A stretch of DNA of 64,000 nucleotides, taken from the NCBI RefSeq assembly GCF_006965545.2, contig NZ_CP041370.1, positions 1 to 64,000 of the forward strand. Direction: 5' to 3'. Made by a program: the position numbers and the translations under genes. Under the pieces are notes generated by a model, which saw only the letters and a list, made by a program, of their open reading frames with translations, did not search any database and was not told the origin of the DNA. Positions 15,039 through 26,023 of the stretch are shown one piece after another. The first letter of the stretch is position 1. Each line of letters opens with the position of its first letter. This DNA comes from Paenalkalicoccus suaedae (GTDB lineage Bacteria > Bacillota > Bacilli > Bacillales > Salisediminibacteriaceae).

Positions 15039-17006
15039 TTGCACAAGGAGTTTAAACAGTGGAAAAAAGTATTTGCAGATAAGTATTTTTTGATTGCCTT
15101 TACACTGTTTTGTTATGTAGCAGTGACGTGTATTACTAATTTTTTCATACATCTTTTAAAACAGATTCCCGTAATACTCTCTTCTTTTAAAAACTTTGAC
15201 CAGTCACAGCTTTCAAGTCCTTTTAGTTCGATGACCTGGAAGTGGTTTTTTGAATTTGATTGGAGTATGGGCATTGTTTATGGAGTAGTGTACGTTCTTG
15301 CTTCAATTTTCATATTGAGACAAGTGTATAGGTTTAGAATCGCTTTTCGTGATATCAATAAGCAAACGAAAGGTACAGCACGATGGACTGAGATTATGGA
15401 GATTCAAGAAACCTATAAGGCTGTTAAAGATGATGATAATGAGTATGAAGGCAGTGCAGGAATGCCGATTGTTCATTTTAATGACCATCTTTACGTTGAC
15501 ACAAACTCAACTCATACCCTTGTGGTTGCTTCAACACAATCTGGTAAGACTGAAACTTATTCCTATCCATATTTAGATGTCATTATGAGAGCAAAAGAAA
15601 AAGACTCTGTAGTAATTACAGATATAAAAGGTGACATGCTTAAAAATACCCGCGCTGAATTCGAAAAGTACGGTTATGAAGTTATGTGTTTCAACTTATT
15701 GAATCCGTATTGGGGAATGGCCTATAATCCATTGGAATTAGTTAAACAAGCATATTTGAAGAAAGACTATTCTAAAGCCCAAATGCTTTGTAATACACTA
15801 TCTTACTCACTGTTCCATAATGATAAGTCACATGCAGATCCTATGTGGGAAAATGCATCTATTGCATTGGTAAACGCCTTGATTCTCGCGGTTTGTGATT
15901 TGTGCATTAAGAATGGACAGCCAGAAAATATCACGATGTATACATTGACAGTTATGTTAAACGAACTTGGAAGTAATCCAGATGAAGACGGGTATACACG
16001 ACTTGATCATTTCTTTGGTAATTTGCCGCCTTCTCACCCTGCTAAGTTACAGTATGGGACAATTCAATTTTCACAAGGCATAACACGCAGCGGTATTTAC
16101 ACAGGTACAATGGCCAAACTTAAAAACTATACTTACGATACAATCGCCCGAATGACAGCTCGTAATGACTTGAATATTGAGGATTTAGCTTACGGAGAAA
16201 AACCAGTCGCGTTATTCATTGTCTACCCCGATTGGGATGATTCTAACTACACTATTATTTCTACTTTCTTATCACAAGTAAACGCTGTGCTTTCCGAGAA
16301 AGCTACATTATCCAAAGAAAGTACACTTCCAAGGAAAGTAAGGTTTCTCTTTGAAGAAGTCGCTAATATCCCGCCAATTGAAGGGTTAAATAGATCCCTG
16401 GCAGTTGGTCTAAGCCGAGGTATGCTCTATACGCTTGTTATTCAAAACGTTTCTCAGCTACGTGATGTCTACGGAGACGACATGGCCGTGGCAATAATGG
16501 GGAACTTGGGTAACCAGATTTACATTATGAGTGACGAGTGGGAGGACGCCGAAAAGTTTAGTGAAAAATTGGGTGTTACCACGGTAATTTCTGCAGATCG
16601 TCAGGGTGATTTAATGGACGTTCATAAATCGTATAGCGAAAGAGAAGAAGAAAGGCCTTTAATGCTTCCTGACGAGCTAAGAAGGTTGAAAAAAGGTGAG
16701 TGGGTTGTTTTAAGGACTAAAAAACGTGAGGACTTAAAAAGAAATAGGGTAGTTCCTTATCCGATTTTTGCTTCTTTAGATAACGGAACAAATATGCTGC
16801 ATAGATACGAGTATTTGATGCATCGTTTTGATAATAAGATTGCTCTTGGTGATTTAGGGTTTAGAGGAGAGCATGAAACACTGGATCTGGAAAGCTTATT
16901 GATTGAATTTGAATTTAATGAACCTGTGAAGGAGGAAAGAAAAAGTAAACCAGGTAAAGGGAAAAAACAAAAAGCTAAAAAGGCTCCTGGTGAACCTGTT
17001 TTCTAG
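15039..17006 (+). CDS. VirD4/TraG-type coupling protein ATPase
   Basis: 655 residues from TTG behind TGAGGTGATC. Two N-terminal membrane helices (~15-42, ~75-98), then a RecA-like ATPase: VASTQSGKTETY Walker A (~160-171), DIKGDML, and Walker B-type VRFLFEEVANIPP (~435), followed by the SRGMLYTLVIQNVSQL arginine-finger region. It links the relaxosome to the secretion channel. The C-terminal tail is Lys-rich. It overlaps the next gene by 17 nt. Confidence 0.9.
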   Translation: MHKEFKQWKKVFADKYFLIAFTLFCYVAVTCITNFFIHLLKQIPVILSSFKNFDQSQLSSPFSSMTWKWFFEFDWSMGIVYGVVYVLASIFILRQVYRFRIAFRDINKQTKGTARWTEIMEIQETYKAVKDDDNEYEGSAGMPIVHFNDHLYVDTNSTHTLVVASTQSGKTETYSYPYLDVIMRAKEKDSVVITDIKGDMLKNTRAEFEKYGYEVMCFNLLNPYWGMAYNPLELVKQAYLKKDYSKAQMLCNTLSYSLFHNDKSHADPMWENASIALVNALILAVCDLCIKNGQPENITMYTLTVMLNELGSNPDEDGYTRLDHFFGNLPPSHPAKLQYGTIQFSQGITRSGIYTGTMAKLKNYTYDTIARMTARNDLNIEDLAYGEKPVALFIVYPDWDDSNYTIISTFLSQVNAVLSEKATLSKESTLPRKVRFLFEEVANIPPIEGLNRSLAVGLSRGMLYTLVIQNVSQLRDVYGDDMAVAIMGNLGNQIYIMSDEWEDAEKFSEKLGVTTVISADRQGDLMDVHKSYSEREEERPLMLPDELRRLKKGEWVVLRTKKREDLKRNRVVPYPIFASLDNGTNMLHRYEYLMHRFDNKIALGDLGFRGEHETLDLESLLIEFEFNEPVKEERKSKPGKGKKQKAKKAPGEPVF

Positions 17007-17376
17007 TGAATTCCCATTGCCTGAAGAACCGATTGGGTTTACTGAATCTTCAGAGGGAATGGATTCACTATTCGCCTCAATTCCAGTTGAGAATATGAAC
17101 GAACATGGATTTTATGAAGATCCGCCAATGAATGAATCATTACATGAAGATGATTTAGAAGCAAGTGAGGAGGATATTATTATGAATTCACTTGAAGAGG
17201 TGTACGAAACGAGTACACCTATTTCTGATGCAATTAAACCTGATCATTACGTGTATATAAAGTTACTTGCTCATAAGCAATTATCTGAAAGCGAATATGC
17301 GTATTTCGATAGTCTGAAAACAGTTGAGGAATTAAGGGCCTTTTTTAGAGCGCCAGAGAAAAAAAGAAATTTATGA
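16990..17376 (+). CDS. Acidic protein carrying a DSLFA motif
   Basis: 128 residues from GTG 16990, overlapping the coupling protein gene; ATG 17059 is a later alternative. Strongly acidic, Pro/Glu-rich first half, with no membrane segment. MDSLFASIPVEN (~24-35) recurs as [11 protein letters not shown] in the tail of the VirB6-like protein encoded next. The C-terminal ~40 residues look helical (KLLAHKQLSESEYAYFD). Family not recognised. The shared motif suggests both bind the same partner. Confidence 0.6.
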   Translation: MNLFSSEFPLPEEPIGFTESSEGMDSLFASIPVENMNEHGFYEDPPMNESLHEDDLEASEEDIIMNSLEEVYETSTPISDAIKPDHYVYIKLLAHKQLSESEYAYFDSLKTVEELRAFFRAPEKKRNL

Positions 17377-17414
17377 ACAAATTAAAACACATATAGAGTA
17401 AGTGAGGGTTGTTT

Positions 17415-20339
17415 ATGGATGATTCAGAGATTCTGAAAATACTGCTTAGGTTTCAAGATTACCTATCCCTGACTTCAATTTGGACCGCACCATTCCGAGT
17501 CATCGGATGGTGGGTTATTATGGGCCTGGCCGCAATTGTAGATGCCCTATCTGGGGGGATTGAAGAGATTTATGATTTGCTTAATTTCTTCGATAGTGAC
17601 CAAATTAGTGGCTTTATAGATAAGTGGATGCCTGTCATTTTTGCATTAATGGCATTGGCGCTTGGCTTTCTTGGATGGAAAATCATAGTTCAGAAGAAAA
17701 CTGATTACGACAAAATAATCACAAATTCATTATTTGCTTTAACTCTTTTCCTTGTACTGCCATGGGGGATGCAGCAGGCGTCGGATCTCTTGCTTGCTGG
17801 GAAAGGAATGCTTGATGAAGACGGAAAGCTTAGTGTTTCCACTAAAATATATCAAAACAATATAGTCGATGTTTATAAAATCGACAAGGATGCTGAGTGG
17901 AGTAAGAAAGAATTCAAAAAGCTAAAGAAGAAAAATAATATCGAGAATGACGAGGATGTGAAACTTTTAGATATAACGGAGCCAGTTGATACAGGTGGAA
18001 TTTTTCACTCTAGTCCGTTAACTAAAGATGGCGAAAAAATATTAGATAAAAAAGTAAGCGATGCATCCGGAGAGAAGAAATTAGAGGATCTTGAGTCATT
18101 TTGGATACAAGATGATGAAGCCTATTATCGATATTCTTGGCACCCTTGGTACATGATGTTTGAACTTGGTACCATAGCATTTGTTTTATTTATGACCATG
18201 TTTAAGACAGCGCAGTTAATCATGGAACTAGGAATCTTAAAGATTTTCAGTGTAGGAACTGCTTTAACGGATCTTGAAAACGGTCAACGTAATAAAAAGT
18301 TCTTGGAGAAGATAAAGAATACTTTCATTGTCTTATTTTCAATCGAGCTTTTGTTACAATGTTACATCCTTTTTACAGATTACATTGGCCAAGCTGACAT
18401 ATCTGCACCAATAAAAATAGTTGTATTGATTGCAGCAGCTATTTTAACGGTGGATGGTCCTAACTTTATAGAAGAAATGTTTGGTATAGATTCTGGATTG
18501 AAGAGCATTTCGCGGAGTTTAGTTGGGCTATTTGCAGGTGCTAAAACAGCAAAAATGGCTACGGACTTTACGGCATCAACAGCTAAAAAGGCGGGGAAAA
18601 TGGCAGGCAAAATTGCCAAGAAATCATCTGATGCTGCTTTAGTTGGTATGGGTGCTGGAAAGGGTATACTTGATGGTTTTAAAGAGAACATGGAAGCTGC
18701 TAAAAGTGGTGGAGGAAGTAACGGGGGGAAAATTGGAAAAGACGGTGACACGCCTTTGTCACATGGATTAGCCGGTAAACCGACTAATGTTATGTCAGAC
18801 GATGCTTTAAAAGAAGCAATGATGTCTGGTGACGATCAGAAAGAGAAGGATAAATCGTCACAATCTGATTCTCCGTTGTCGTCTTTGAATAAAGAAAATA
18901 GCTCCGATTCATCAACAGAGGGTATCGAAAATCGCGATGATAGATCAGGCACAGAAAATGGATCTCCAATGGAAGATCATAATACACCACTATCATCCAT
19001 GTCTTCCGAAGAAGAAGCTGGAAGCAACAATGAGAAAGGATCAGACAATATTCTATCAAAAGATGGAGATACACCATTACAAGCATCAAAAGATCAGTCG
19101 AGTCCTGATGCAGCTAGTGATGGTCTAGGTACTCAGCAAGGTAAAAACATTGAAATGGCCACTGACAAAGACGGAAATACACCGTTGTCTAATATGGCAT
19201 CATCTGAAGGAATACAACCTGATCAACCAGGTGGATCTGCTGCTGACAAAGACGGAGATACACCGTTATCTAATATGGCATCATCTGAAGGGGCACAACC
19301 TGGTCAGTCAGGTGGGACTGCTGCTGACAAAGATGGAAATACACCGTTGTCTAACATGACAGGGGAAAGCTCAGTTCCAGGACAAGGCGGCGGAAACGCG
19401 CCAGGAAGCTCTGATACGCCATTATCGTCCCAAGGGCCAACAGGAAGTCCAATTCCAGGACAAGGCGGCGGAAACGCGTCAGGAAGCTCTGATACGCCAT
19501 TATCGCCCCAAGGGCCAACAGGAATCCCAGTTCCAGGACAAGGCGGCGGAAACGCGCCAGGAAGCTCTGATACGCCATTATCGTCCCAAGGGCCAACAGG
19601 AATCCCAGTTCCAGGACAAGGCGGCGGAAACGTACCAGGAAGCTCTACTAATACGCCATTGTCATCTCAAATACCACCTGTAGGACCAATTTCTAGTCAG
19701 ATCGGTGGAAACACATCAGTTACACCTGGTAGACAATTGTCTCAGGGGCCGATTAATAGTGGTCTCACAGCAAACAATAGCACTTCCAATAATGGATGGG
19801 ATTCGTTGTTTGCGACTATGCCACAGAATACAGGTTCACATTCTTCAGGAAGTCTTATGCCGAGCAGTCCTATTTCACAGGCGGCGCCGGCTTCACTGAC
19901 ACCTGTTGCACCAAGCAGTAATACATCGATAGTAAATTCCGTTTCAAATGGTTCTAATTCAACTTATTCGGCGCCTACACCGGCAAGTAACATTTTGCCA
20001 ACCCACCGCGCTGCCGTAGGAAATGTTTTACCAACCTATAGAGCACCTGTACAAAATATGGGAGGTGGCCGTTTTGATTACTCACCTAAAGGAGTGAGTA
20101 CAGTAAGCAATAAACCGATTGGAATGCCTAAACATGTTCAAACAACTGCAGAAGCATTTAAAAATCAGATGACAAAAAGGCCAACTACGAATATGACTGC
20201 AAAGGATGTCTTGGTTAATAAGTATGCTGACTTGGCGCAACGGATATATGATTCAAAGTCAGTAAGAAATTCAAGGACAGCTTACGATATCGCAAAAAAC
20301 ACTGTAAATACTGGATTCAAAGGGGGGACTGATAAATGA
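17415..20339 (+). CDS. VirB6/TrbL-like channel protein with a long repetitive tail
   Basis: 974 residues from ATG 17415 (GTGAGGG site). The first ~380 residues carry six or so membrane helices in TrbL/VirB6 style. A basic segment (~385-430) is followed by a ~450-residue low-complexity tail. The tail repeats a [DN]TPLS core more than ten times, first as KDGDTPLS or [15 protein letters not shown], then as four copies of [13 protein letters not shown] with [18 protein letters not shown] and two PTHRA/PTYRA repeats come next, and a helical end. Overlaps the next gene by ATGA. Confidence 0.75.
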   Translation: MDDSEILKILLRFQDYLSLTSIWTAPFRVIGWWVIMGLAAIVDALSGGIEEIYDLLNFFDSDQISGFIDKWMPVIFALMALALGFLGWKIIVQKKTDYDKIITNSLFALTLFLVLPWGMQQASDLLLAGKGMLDEDGKLSVSTKIYQNNIVDVYKIDKDAEWSKKEFKKLKKKNNIENDEDVKLLDITEPVDTGGIFHSSPLTKDGEKILDKKVSDASGEKKLEDLESFWIQDDEAYYRYSWHPWYMMFELGTIAFVLFMTMFKTAQLIMELGILKIFSVGTALTDLENGQRNKKFLEKIKNTFIVLFSIELLLQCYILFTDYIGQADISAPIKIVVLIAAAILTVDGPNFIEEMFGIDSGLKSISRSLVGLFAGAKTAKMATDFTASTAKKAGKMAGKIAKKSSDAALVGMGAGKGILDGFKENMEAAKSGGGSNGGKIGKDGDTPLSHGLAGKPTNVMSDDALKEAMMSGDDQKEKDKSSQSDSPLSSLNKENSSDSSTEGIENRDDRSGTENGSPMEDHNTPLSSMSSEEEAGSNNEKGSDNILSKDGDTPLQASKDQSSPDAASDGLGTQQGKNIEMATDKDGNTPLSNMASSEGIQPDQPGGSAADKDGDTPLSNMASSEGAQPGQSGGTAADKDGNTPLSNMTGESSVPGQGGGNAPGSSDTPLSSQGPTGSPIPGQGGGNASGSSDTPLSPQGPTGIPVPGQGGGNAPGSSDTPLSSQGPTGIPVPGQGGGNVPGSSTNTPLSSQIPPVGPISSQIGGNTSVTPGRQLSQGPINSGLTANNSTSNNGWDSLFATMPQNTGSHSSGSLMPSSPISQAAPASLTPVAPSSNTSIVNSVSNGSNSTYSAPTPASNILPTHRAAVGNVLPTYRAPVQNMGGGRFDYSPKGVSTVSNKPIGMPKHVQTTAEAFKNQMTKRPTTNMTAKDVLVNKYADLAQRIYDSKSVRNSRTAYDIAKNTVNTGFKGGTDK

Positions 20340-20647
20340 GGCAAACCGTATCAGTACCAGAAAATATTCAAGCAAAAATACAATGGAATAAACTAACGGT
20401 TGTGGATGGTTTTGTGATTATTGGGAGTTTGGCTGTCGGGTATTTCATGAAAGGCTTGGTATACCCGTATCTTCAGATACCTTTTGTATTATTTATCGTG
20501 CTTGCCACTACATTTTATCTTTGGCCGTGTCCTGATTCACCAAGTAAAAAGATTTATGAAATGACGCTCATGGTTTTCAGAAAGGATAGTCGGACATATA
20601 AAGCACAAGAGCCTGTCAATTATTCCATGATAAAGCAGGAGGATTAA
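20336..20647 (+). CDS. PrgI/VirB3-like membrane protein
   Basis: 103 residues, ATGA overlap with the gene before. Two membrane helices close together (~25-43 and ~48-66), then a cytoplasmic basic tail with YEMTLMVFRKDSRTYK. The size, paired helices and place directly before a VirB4 gene fit the PrgI/VirB3 family (DUF5592-like) of Gram-positive conjugation systems. Confidence 0.75.
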   Translation: MRQTVSVPENIQAKIQWNKLTVVDGFVIIGSLAVGYFMKGLVYPYLQIPFVLFIVLATTFYLWPCPDSPSKKIYEMTLMVFRKDSRTYKAQEPVNYSMIKQED

Positions 20648-20648
20648 A

Positions 20649-21227
20649 ATGGGTTTTGATGCACTGTCAGTTAAAAAGAAGAATCAATCAGGAAGTACAC
20701 GGAAATTAAAAAAAATACAAAAGAGTATTGATCGAATCAATCGTGTATATCCGGTATGTGGATATACTGATGAGGGTTATGTAAAAACAAAATTTGGACT
20801 AAAAGAAGGCTACTTTGAGGTATTTGACGTTAAACATTATGACACCAATATCCTAGACGAAAAAGAGTTTAACTTTGTAACAGAGTCCTACTGGAAACTA
20901 CAGCAAATTTATTCAGATCCTCTTAAAGAAGTGCATATGAATTTGCCTGAAGATAATCAGCTTCAGCAAGAATATATTAAATACAAAATTGAACGAACAA
21001 ATAACTTTGCAAGGTTGAGAGTATTAAACGCTGAACTCGAAAAGTTGAAATTCATAGAAAAAACATATAAAAGTCGTCGCACGTACCTCATTGTCTTTGG
21101 AAGAACAGCAGAAGAACTTACTAAAAGGATTGACGATTTAACTCGCTTTACAAACTTTTTAGAACCGCAGCCGATTTCTATCGAGAAAAAAATTAAGATC
21201 TTACATGGTATGAATAACTTTATTTAG
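20649..21227 (+). CDS. Separate VirB4 N-terminal-like protein
   Basis: 192 residues from ATG, 1 nt after the previous stop. No Walker motif. The pattern (YTDEGYVKTKFGLKEGYFEVFDV, in parts; YLIVFGRTAEELTKRIDDL) resembles the N-terminal domain of VirB4/TraC ATPases. The ATPase is encoded by the next gene. VirB4 seems to be split into, or accompanied by, a second chain. Function inferred from resemblance and order. Confidence 0.55.
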   Translation: MGFDALSVKKKNQSGSTRKLKKIQKSIDRINRVYPVCGYTDEGYVKTKFGLKEGYFEVFDVKHYDTNILDEKEFNFVTESYWKLQQIYSDPLKEVHMNLPEDNQLQQEYIKYKIERTNNFARLRVLNAELEKLKFIEKTYKSRRTYLIVFGRTAEELTKRIDDLTRFTNFLEPQPISIEKKIKILHGMNNFI

Positions 21228-21240
21228 GCGGTGAATGGAT

Positions 21241-23136
21241 ATGGAAAAAATTATTAAGGATTTAGATTTTGTGTATGCCACCCAACCAATGGGTGGCATT
21301 TCTTTTAAGGATGAATTTTTTAATCGTACAGGTGATGGATATGTTGCTTGTCTCCATGTATACCGTTATCCGGAAAATTTCACACCATACTGGTTAAACA
21401 AATTAACTAGTATTCATAACACAATTGTTACTATTGATACCTATACACAAAAAGACATCAATTATACTGATAAGGTAAAAAGCTCGACTAATGAAATGAA
21501 ATCGAGGATACGTAATGCAGCTAATGAAACAGATGCAGATGTAGCTCGTGAAGAATTGCAGACTTTAAGAGAACTCGGGTTGGCTATTACCAAAGGTGGA
21601 GAAGTAATTAAACAGATTCACGTCCGGATCTTTTTGCATGGTGCCACACAATCGGAATTAGAAAAACGTATATCTGAAGTTCAAAAGAGTATTGACAGTG
21701 ATGGTTTTAAAAGTAAAGTGTTTCTTGATGAAAATAAAGAAGAATGGCAATCCTTATTTCTTGATTATGAAACTCAATTAACCATGCCAAACAAAAGAAT
21801 AGGAAATGATATGCCTGCTGAGGCCATTGGTTTAGGTTTTGCTTATGATCAAACCAGTCTAAGTGATCCAACAGGTGTTTATTATGGTTATACATCAACG
21901 AGAGGAACAGTTTATTGGGATTTGTTCCATAAGACAACTAAAAGGCTATATTATAACATGTTTGTGGCAGGGGATATGGGATCAGGTAAGTCAACACTTC
22001 TAAAAAAGATCCTAAGAGATAATGCTTCAAAAGGTAACTTTATTCGGGGCTTTGATAAATCAGGTGAATTTCAATCCGTTACGGCTGATATGGGCGGAAT
22101 TACTATTGATTTGGATGGGAGCAACGGCCGTATAAATTTAATGCAGATATTCCCGTCTGTGACAAAGAAAATAGGGGACAAAGTCGTAATAGACGAAAGT
22201 GCTTCTTTTAGGCAGCATGTTTCAAAATTAAATTCGTGTTACCGAATTAAAAACCCTAAATCCGATGATAATGTTTTAGTTCAATTTGATGAATTAGTAT
22301 ATGGATTTTACGAGAAGCATAACTTTTGGGGAGAAGATGCACGCTCCAATATCACTCAATTACCTCCTGAAGAATATCCATTATTATCTGATTTTCAAGC
22401 ATATTGTGAAGAAAGATATCATGCAGAAAAAGATCCAAATTTCAAGTCCAGAATTGGCGACATAGCTATGTCAATAAAGAACCTTGTTACTCAATTTGGA
22501 GAGATATTTGATGGTATTACTACTATTCCGGATATGGTGAATGAACAGATCGTATTTTACGACATCGGAAACCTGTCACAGCTGAGCGATCAAGTAAAGG
22601 ATATCCAAATATTTAATGCGCTCAGTCAAATTTGGGGTACGATGATGAATATTGGAAGAAAAGAAAAAGAAGCTTATGATAAAGGTAAAATACATTGGTT
22701 CGATATTACGAGATTCCTTATTATACTTGATGAGTGTCACAATTTGTTGGAATTGAAAAAAGCTCACACCGCGAACTTTTTTGTTACTCTTATGTCTGAA
22801 GCACGTAAGTTCTTTGGTGGTCTGGTATTGGCTACACAGCGTATTGAACGGATGTTTCCGAATACCAATACTTCTGATCCAGATATGGCTATAGCAGCAA
22901 ATAAACTTCGTGAAATATTTGGGTTAACTCAGTATAAAGCTCTGTTCAAACAAGATCAGACTTCAATGAAATTAATTAAGAATTTATTTGAAGACCAAAT
23001 GACAGACAATGAGTATGCTCTGCTGCCTAAATTTGAAACTGGTGATTGTATTCTTTCGATAGCTGGGGATCGTAATTTAGTTATGCATGTAGAGGCTACC
23101 CAAGAGGAACTTGAACTGTTTGAAGGTGGGGCTTAA
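21241..23136 (+). CDS. VirB4-type conjugation ATPase
   Basis: 632 residues from ATG 21241 (GGCGGTG site; in-frame ATG 21235 is also possible). Walker A FVAGDMGSGKSTLLK (~240), Walker B LIILDECHNLLE (~493) followed by the SEARKFFGGLVLATQ segment. VirB4 is the universal ATPase of type IV secretion and drives channel assembly and transfer. The stop overlaps the next start (TAATG). Confidence 0.9.
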   Translation: MEKIIKDLDFVYATQPMGGISFKDEFFNRTGDGYVACLHVYRYPENFTPYWLNKLTSIHNTIVTIDTYTQKDINYTDKVKSSTNEMKSRIRNAANETDADVAREELQTLRELGLAITKGGEVIKQIHVRIFLHGATQSELEKRISEVQKSIDSDGFKSKVFLDENKEEWQSLFLDYETQLTMPNKRIGNDMPAEAIGLGFAYDQTSLSDPTGVYYGYTSTRGTVYWDLFHKTTKRLYYNMFVAGDMGSGKSTLLKKILRDNASKGNFIRGFDKSGEFQSVTADMGGITIDLDGSNGRINLMQIFPSVTKKIGDKVVIDESASFRQHVSKLNSCYRIKNPKSDDNVLVQFDELVYGFYEKHNFWGEDARSNITQLPPEEYPLLSDFQAYCEERYHAEKDPNFKSRIGDIAMSIKNLVTQFGEIFDGITTIPDMVNEQIVFYDIGNLSQLSDQVKDIQIFNALSQIWGTMMNIGRKEKEAYDKGKIHWFDITRFLIILDECHNLLELKKAHTANFFVTLMSEARKFFGGLVLATQRIERMFPNTNTSDPDMAIAANKLREIFGLTQYKALFKQDQTSMKLIKNLFEDQMTDNEYALLPKFETGDCILSIAGDRNLVMHVEATQEELELFEGGA

Positions 23137-23762
23137 TGTTGAAAAAGATTCCGGCAAATGAAGAAAATGCAGAAAAAAAGATTGTTAGGCAAAAGAAGCT
23201 GTTTATAGTCATATGTATTGTTTTTATTGGGGCTATGCTGCTTTATTTTATGGGCGGAAGTAATAAAGAAAAGGTAACAAAGAATGAACAAAAAGAAAGC
23301 TTAATTGAAGGGAATAGTTCAGAGCAATCAACCTACAAAAGTTCTGTCGTGAAGGAAGAAAAAGCAGAGGATAAAGATAAACAAGAAATGCAACAAACAC
23401 TGAAATCCTTTATAGAATCATATTACTCGTACGATTATAAAAATAAAGACAAACATTTAAAGGAGTCAAAAAAATATTTGACTCCGGAGTTTTATAAGGA
23501 ATTAAGTCTTGCTGAAGAAAACAATACAAAAGTGCAGCCTTTCGCTTATCGAAAAGTACAGGACATTTCTTATTCAGGCTTCTCTTTAGTAAACGGAAAG
23601 CCTCATTGGATTGCCAGTGTTAATGCTGAATTATTGGATGATAAGAGGAAGGTCACTGGCACTATTGAAGTTGAATTTGAATTGGATTTAAACAAAAGAG
23701 AAGATAATTGGACCGTAACATATTTTGCTGTAACAGGTAAAGGGTTGAAAGAGAATGAATAA
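23136..23762 (+). CDS. VirB8/TcpC-like channel protein
   Basis: 208 residues. A short basic cytoplasmic part, one membrane helix (~22-42), a charged linker, then a domain (~85-205) with [19 protein letters not shown] and a C-terminal beta sheet of the NTF2-like type found in VirB8/TcpC. It overlaps its neighbours on both sides (TAATG before; 8 nt after), indicating tight coupling with VirB4 and the wall hydrolase. Confidence 0.7.
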   Translation: MLKKIPANEENAEKKIVRQKKLFIVICIVFIGAMLLYFMGGSNKEKVTKNEQKESLIEGNSSEQSTYKSSVVKEEKAEDKDKQEMQQTLKSFIESYYSYDYKNKDKHLKESKKYLTPEFYKELSLAEENNTKVQPFAYRKVQDISYSGFSLVNGKPHWIASVNAELLDDKRKVTGTIEVEFELDLNKREDNWTVTYFAVTGKGLKENE

Positions 23763-24861
23763 CGGGGCATCTGCCGCCAAAGAAGCAGTGAAATACTTAA
23801 TTAAGAAACAATTACAGAAGCGCGCGCTTCTGTTTTTTTTATGCTCTTGGGCCGGTTTAATTACGATTGTAGTATGTGTAGTTATTGTCTGTGCGATAGG
23901 GATAATTTCTGGCCTATCAGGTTCAGATTCGGGCGGAGGCGGCGGAGAATCTGCGATAAACATTGCGCCAGAAGTTGAACAGTATAGGGCAGTTGTAGAA
24001 AAAGAATGTAAAGCGAATGACATACCAGATTTAGTTGATTTAATACTAGCACTGATCATGCAAGAGTCTGGTGGGAAGTCATTAGATGTAATGCAAGCAA
24101 GTGAATCAAAAGGGCTGCCTCCCAACTCAATTACCGATCCTCATGAATCAATCAAAGTAGGTGTTGCAAACTTTGCTTCAGTATATAAAGCAGCCAAAGC
24201 AGCTAAAAAAAATGTCAAAGAAACGGCGCTGCAAGGCTATAACTTTGGAAGTGGATATATCAATTGGGCGATAAAGAAAAGTGGAGGTTGGACAAAAGAA
24301 AACGCTGCTGATTTTGCTCGAATTCACAGTAACGGACAGCAGCGCCCAAACGGAACTTGGATGTATGGTGATCAGCTGTATGTAGAGCACGTTATGAGGT
24401 ACCTAAAGCCGAATAACGGTGAAAATGGTGGAGAAGTTGAGGTAATAAAGGGTGGAAACAAAGTTATTGAGAAAGCAATAAAAGAAGGCTCGGCTTATAT
24501 AGGAAGGTCCACTTATGTAATGGGTGGGGGGAGAAATCAAAGTGACATTTTAAAGGGGATCTTCGACTGTAGCAGCTTTGTACATTATGCGTTTAACAAG
24601 GCAGGTTTATCCCTTGGAAACTTAGCCTCTACAACAACAGATACGCTTGTTGTACGCGGAAAAAAAGTCAAATATTCAAATATTAAAAGAGGCGATTTAG
24701 TATTCTTTGATACTTACAAAGTAAACGGTCATGTTGGAATTTATCTCGGGAATGGAGAGTTTTTAAATTGCCAAAATAGTTATGGTGTTAGCGTGGCAAA
24801 GATGAGTAATAGCTATTGGAAAAGTCATTTTAATGGGGTCGTCGTACGTATTACAGAGTAA
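23755..24861 (+). CDS. VirB1-like bifunctional wall hydrolase (SLT + NlpC/P60)
   Basis: 368 residues. One membrane helix (~22-48), then a lytic-transglycosylase domain with [10 protein letters not shown] (catalytic Glu ~104) and [11 protein letters not shown], then an NlpC/P60 peptidase domain with [11 protein letters not shown] (Cys ~272) and NGHVGIYLG (His ~324). This is the CwlT layout of Gram-positive conjugative elements. It opens peptidoglycan locally for the transfer channel. Full length and both active sites look intact. Confidence 0.9.
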   Translation: MNNGASAAKEAVKYLIKKQLQKRALLFFLCSWAGLITIVVCVVIVCAIGIISGLSGSDSGGGGGESAINIAPEVEQYRAVVEKECKANDIPDLVDLILALIMQESGGKSLDVMQASESKGLPPNSITDPHESIKVGVANFASVYKAAKAAKKNVKETALQGYNFGSGYINWAIKKSGGWTKENAADFARIHSNGQQRPNGTWMYGDQLYVEHVMRYLKPNNGENGGEVEVIKGGNKVIEKAIKEGSAYIGRSTYVMGGGRNQSDILKGIFDCSSFVHYAFNKAGLSLGNLASTTTDTLVVRGKKVKYSNIKRGDLVFFDTYKVNGHVGIYLGNGEFLNCQNSYGVSVAKMSNSYWKSHFNGVVVRITE

Positions 24862-24879
24862 AGGAGGGGAACCGAAAAA

Positions 24880-25689
24880 GTGAAAATAAAATTTAAAACT
24901 GTCGGTGCAAAATATAAAGTTTCTACAGGTGTTATTGCCATGATCCTGCTGTTTTTCTTGTCCAGCAGGGTCATTTTTGATTCGCCGTTTGAAGAAGAAA
25001 ATACAAAACTAAACACCCCCGTTAGTATAAATAACATGACTGTGGAAATGACGGATCGAACTTATTTTTCAGACAATCACATGCTTGAAATTGATTTGAT
25101 GATCACAGATTCTCTACAAGATATTCCTCCAAAATTAGATGCAATTGTTAAGGAAAAATCAAATAAGAGAAAGAAATATCATCCCGAAATCATCAAGATT
25201 CGTGATGATTTTTATGTGTTGTTTGTAAGAGATATTCCGGAAGATTGGACAGCAGTTTCGGTTCAGCTGACTGATGAAAATGATGAAGATTCAAGCTCAA
25301 TCGGGTCGAGCAAAAAGATATATTCCTCATCTGCAGATACGAAAACAAAGGATGTTTTTGTGAAAAGAAATCAGGATTATTATGAAGCAAAATATATCGA
25401 TTTAAAGATCAAAAATAATAAAAAATTGATTCAAGAAGAAGAGAAAAAACAGAAAGAATATGCGGTTGAAATTACTCAAATAAACTCTCGAATCTCGTCT
25501 TTAAAAGAAGATAAGGAATACCAGATCGGTAAAGAAAAAGAGGAAACAGAATCACAAATTTCATCCAATGAAAGCAAAATTTCTTCAAAAGAAGAGGCAA
25601 TAAAAACGAGCAAAGAAATGCTAGGTGAACTTGAAAAACGGAATGAATTATTGAAGAAAAGAAAGAGCAATCTCGTCATCGAAGACTAA
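24880..25689 (+). CDS. Membrane-anchored protein with a coiled-coil tail
   Basis: 269 residues from GTG behind AAAGGAGGGG. One N-terminal membrane helix (~12-32), an extracytoplasmic beta-rich domain (~45-150), then a long Lys/Glu coiled coil (~175-265). It is the last gene before oriT in the secretion block. Family not recognised; a structural accessory of the channel is likely. Confidence 0.7.
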   Translation: MKIKFKTVGAKYKVSTGVIAMILLFFLSSRVIFDSPFEEENTKLNTPVSINNMTVEMTDRTYFSDNHMLEIDLMITDSLQDIPPKLDAIVKEKSNKRKKYHPEIIKIRDDFYVLFVRDIPEDWTAVSVQLTDENDEDSSSIGSSKKIYSSSADTKTKDVFVKRNQDYYEAKYIDLKIKNNKKLIQEEEKKQKEYAVEITQINSRISSLKEDKEYQIGKEKEETESQISSNESKISSKEEAIKTSKEMLGELEKRNELLKKRKSNLVIED

Positions 25690-26023
25690 ATTTCTGTATG
25701 GAAAACAGTTATTTTTCGTGTGCATAAAATAAAGATTTATGTGCATTTAGTTCTAAATCACCTAAATAATGGTTGAACATAAATGTTTTTTTTATGTGCA
25801 TTCAGCAATAAATCTGGTACCACGAAAAAACAAACCGCACTGCGGTTTCACCATGCAAATGGTGCCAGTTTCCCCTTATGCTCTTTCCTTTTCCACCCCC
25901 TCCTTCCTTCGGAATCGGGGGCCGGCTTTTTGCTGCCGCAAAAAGCCTTGGAAAAAGAAACACTTATTTGAACAGATCGTTGCAAAGTAATGTGCAGAAA
26001 TCGATGAAAAGGAGCGTTAACAA
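25690..26023. other. Origin of transfer (oriT) region
   Basis: A 334-bp gap immediately upstream of the relaxosome genes. It holds TTTATGTGCATT twice (around 25738 and 25793) plus a related GTGTGCATAAA (25719), likely binding sites for the auxiliary protein. Downstream are hairpins AAACCGCACTGCGGTTT (25829-25845), CACCATGCAAATGGTG (25849-25864) and GGCTTTTTGCTGCCGCAAAAAGCC (in two arms, 25924-25947). No credible gene. oriT of pLS20 is described in the gap upstream of the relaxosome genes. The nick site cannot be read directly. Confidence 0.75.
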
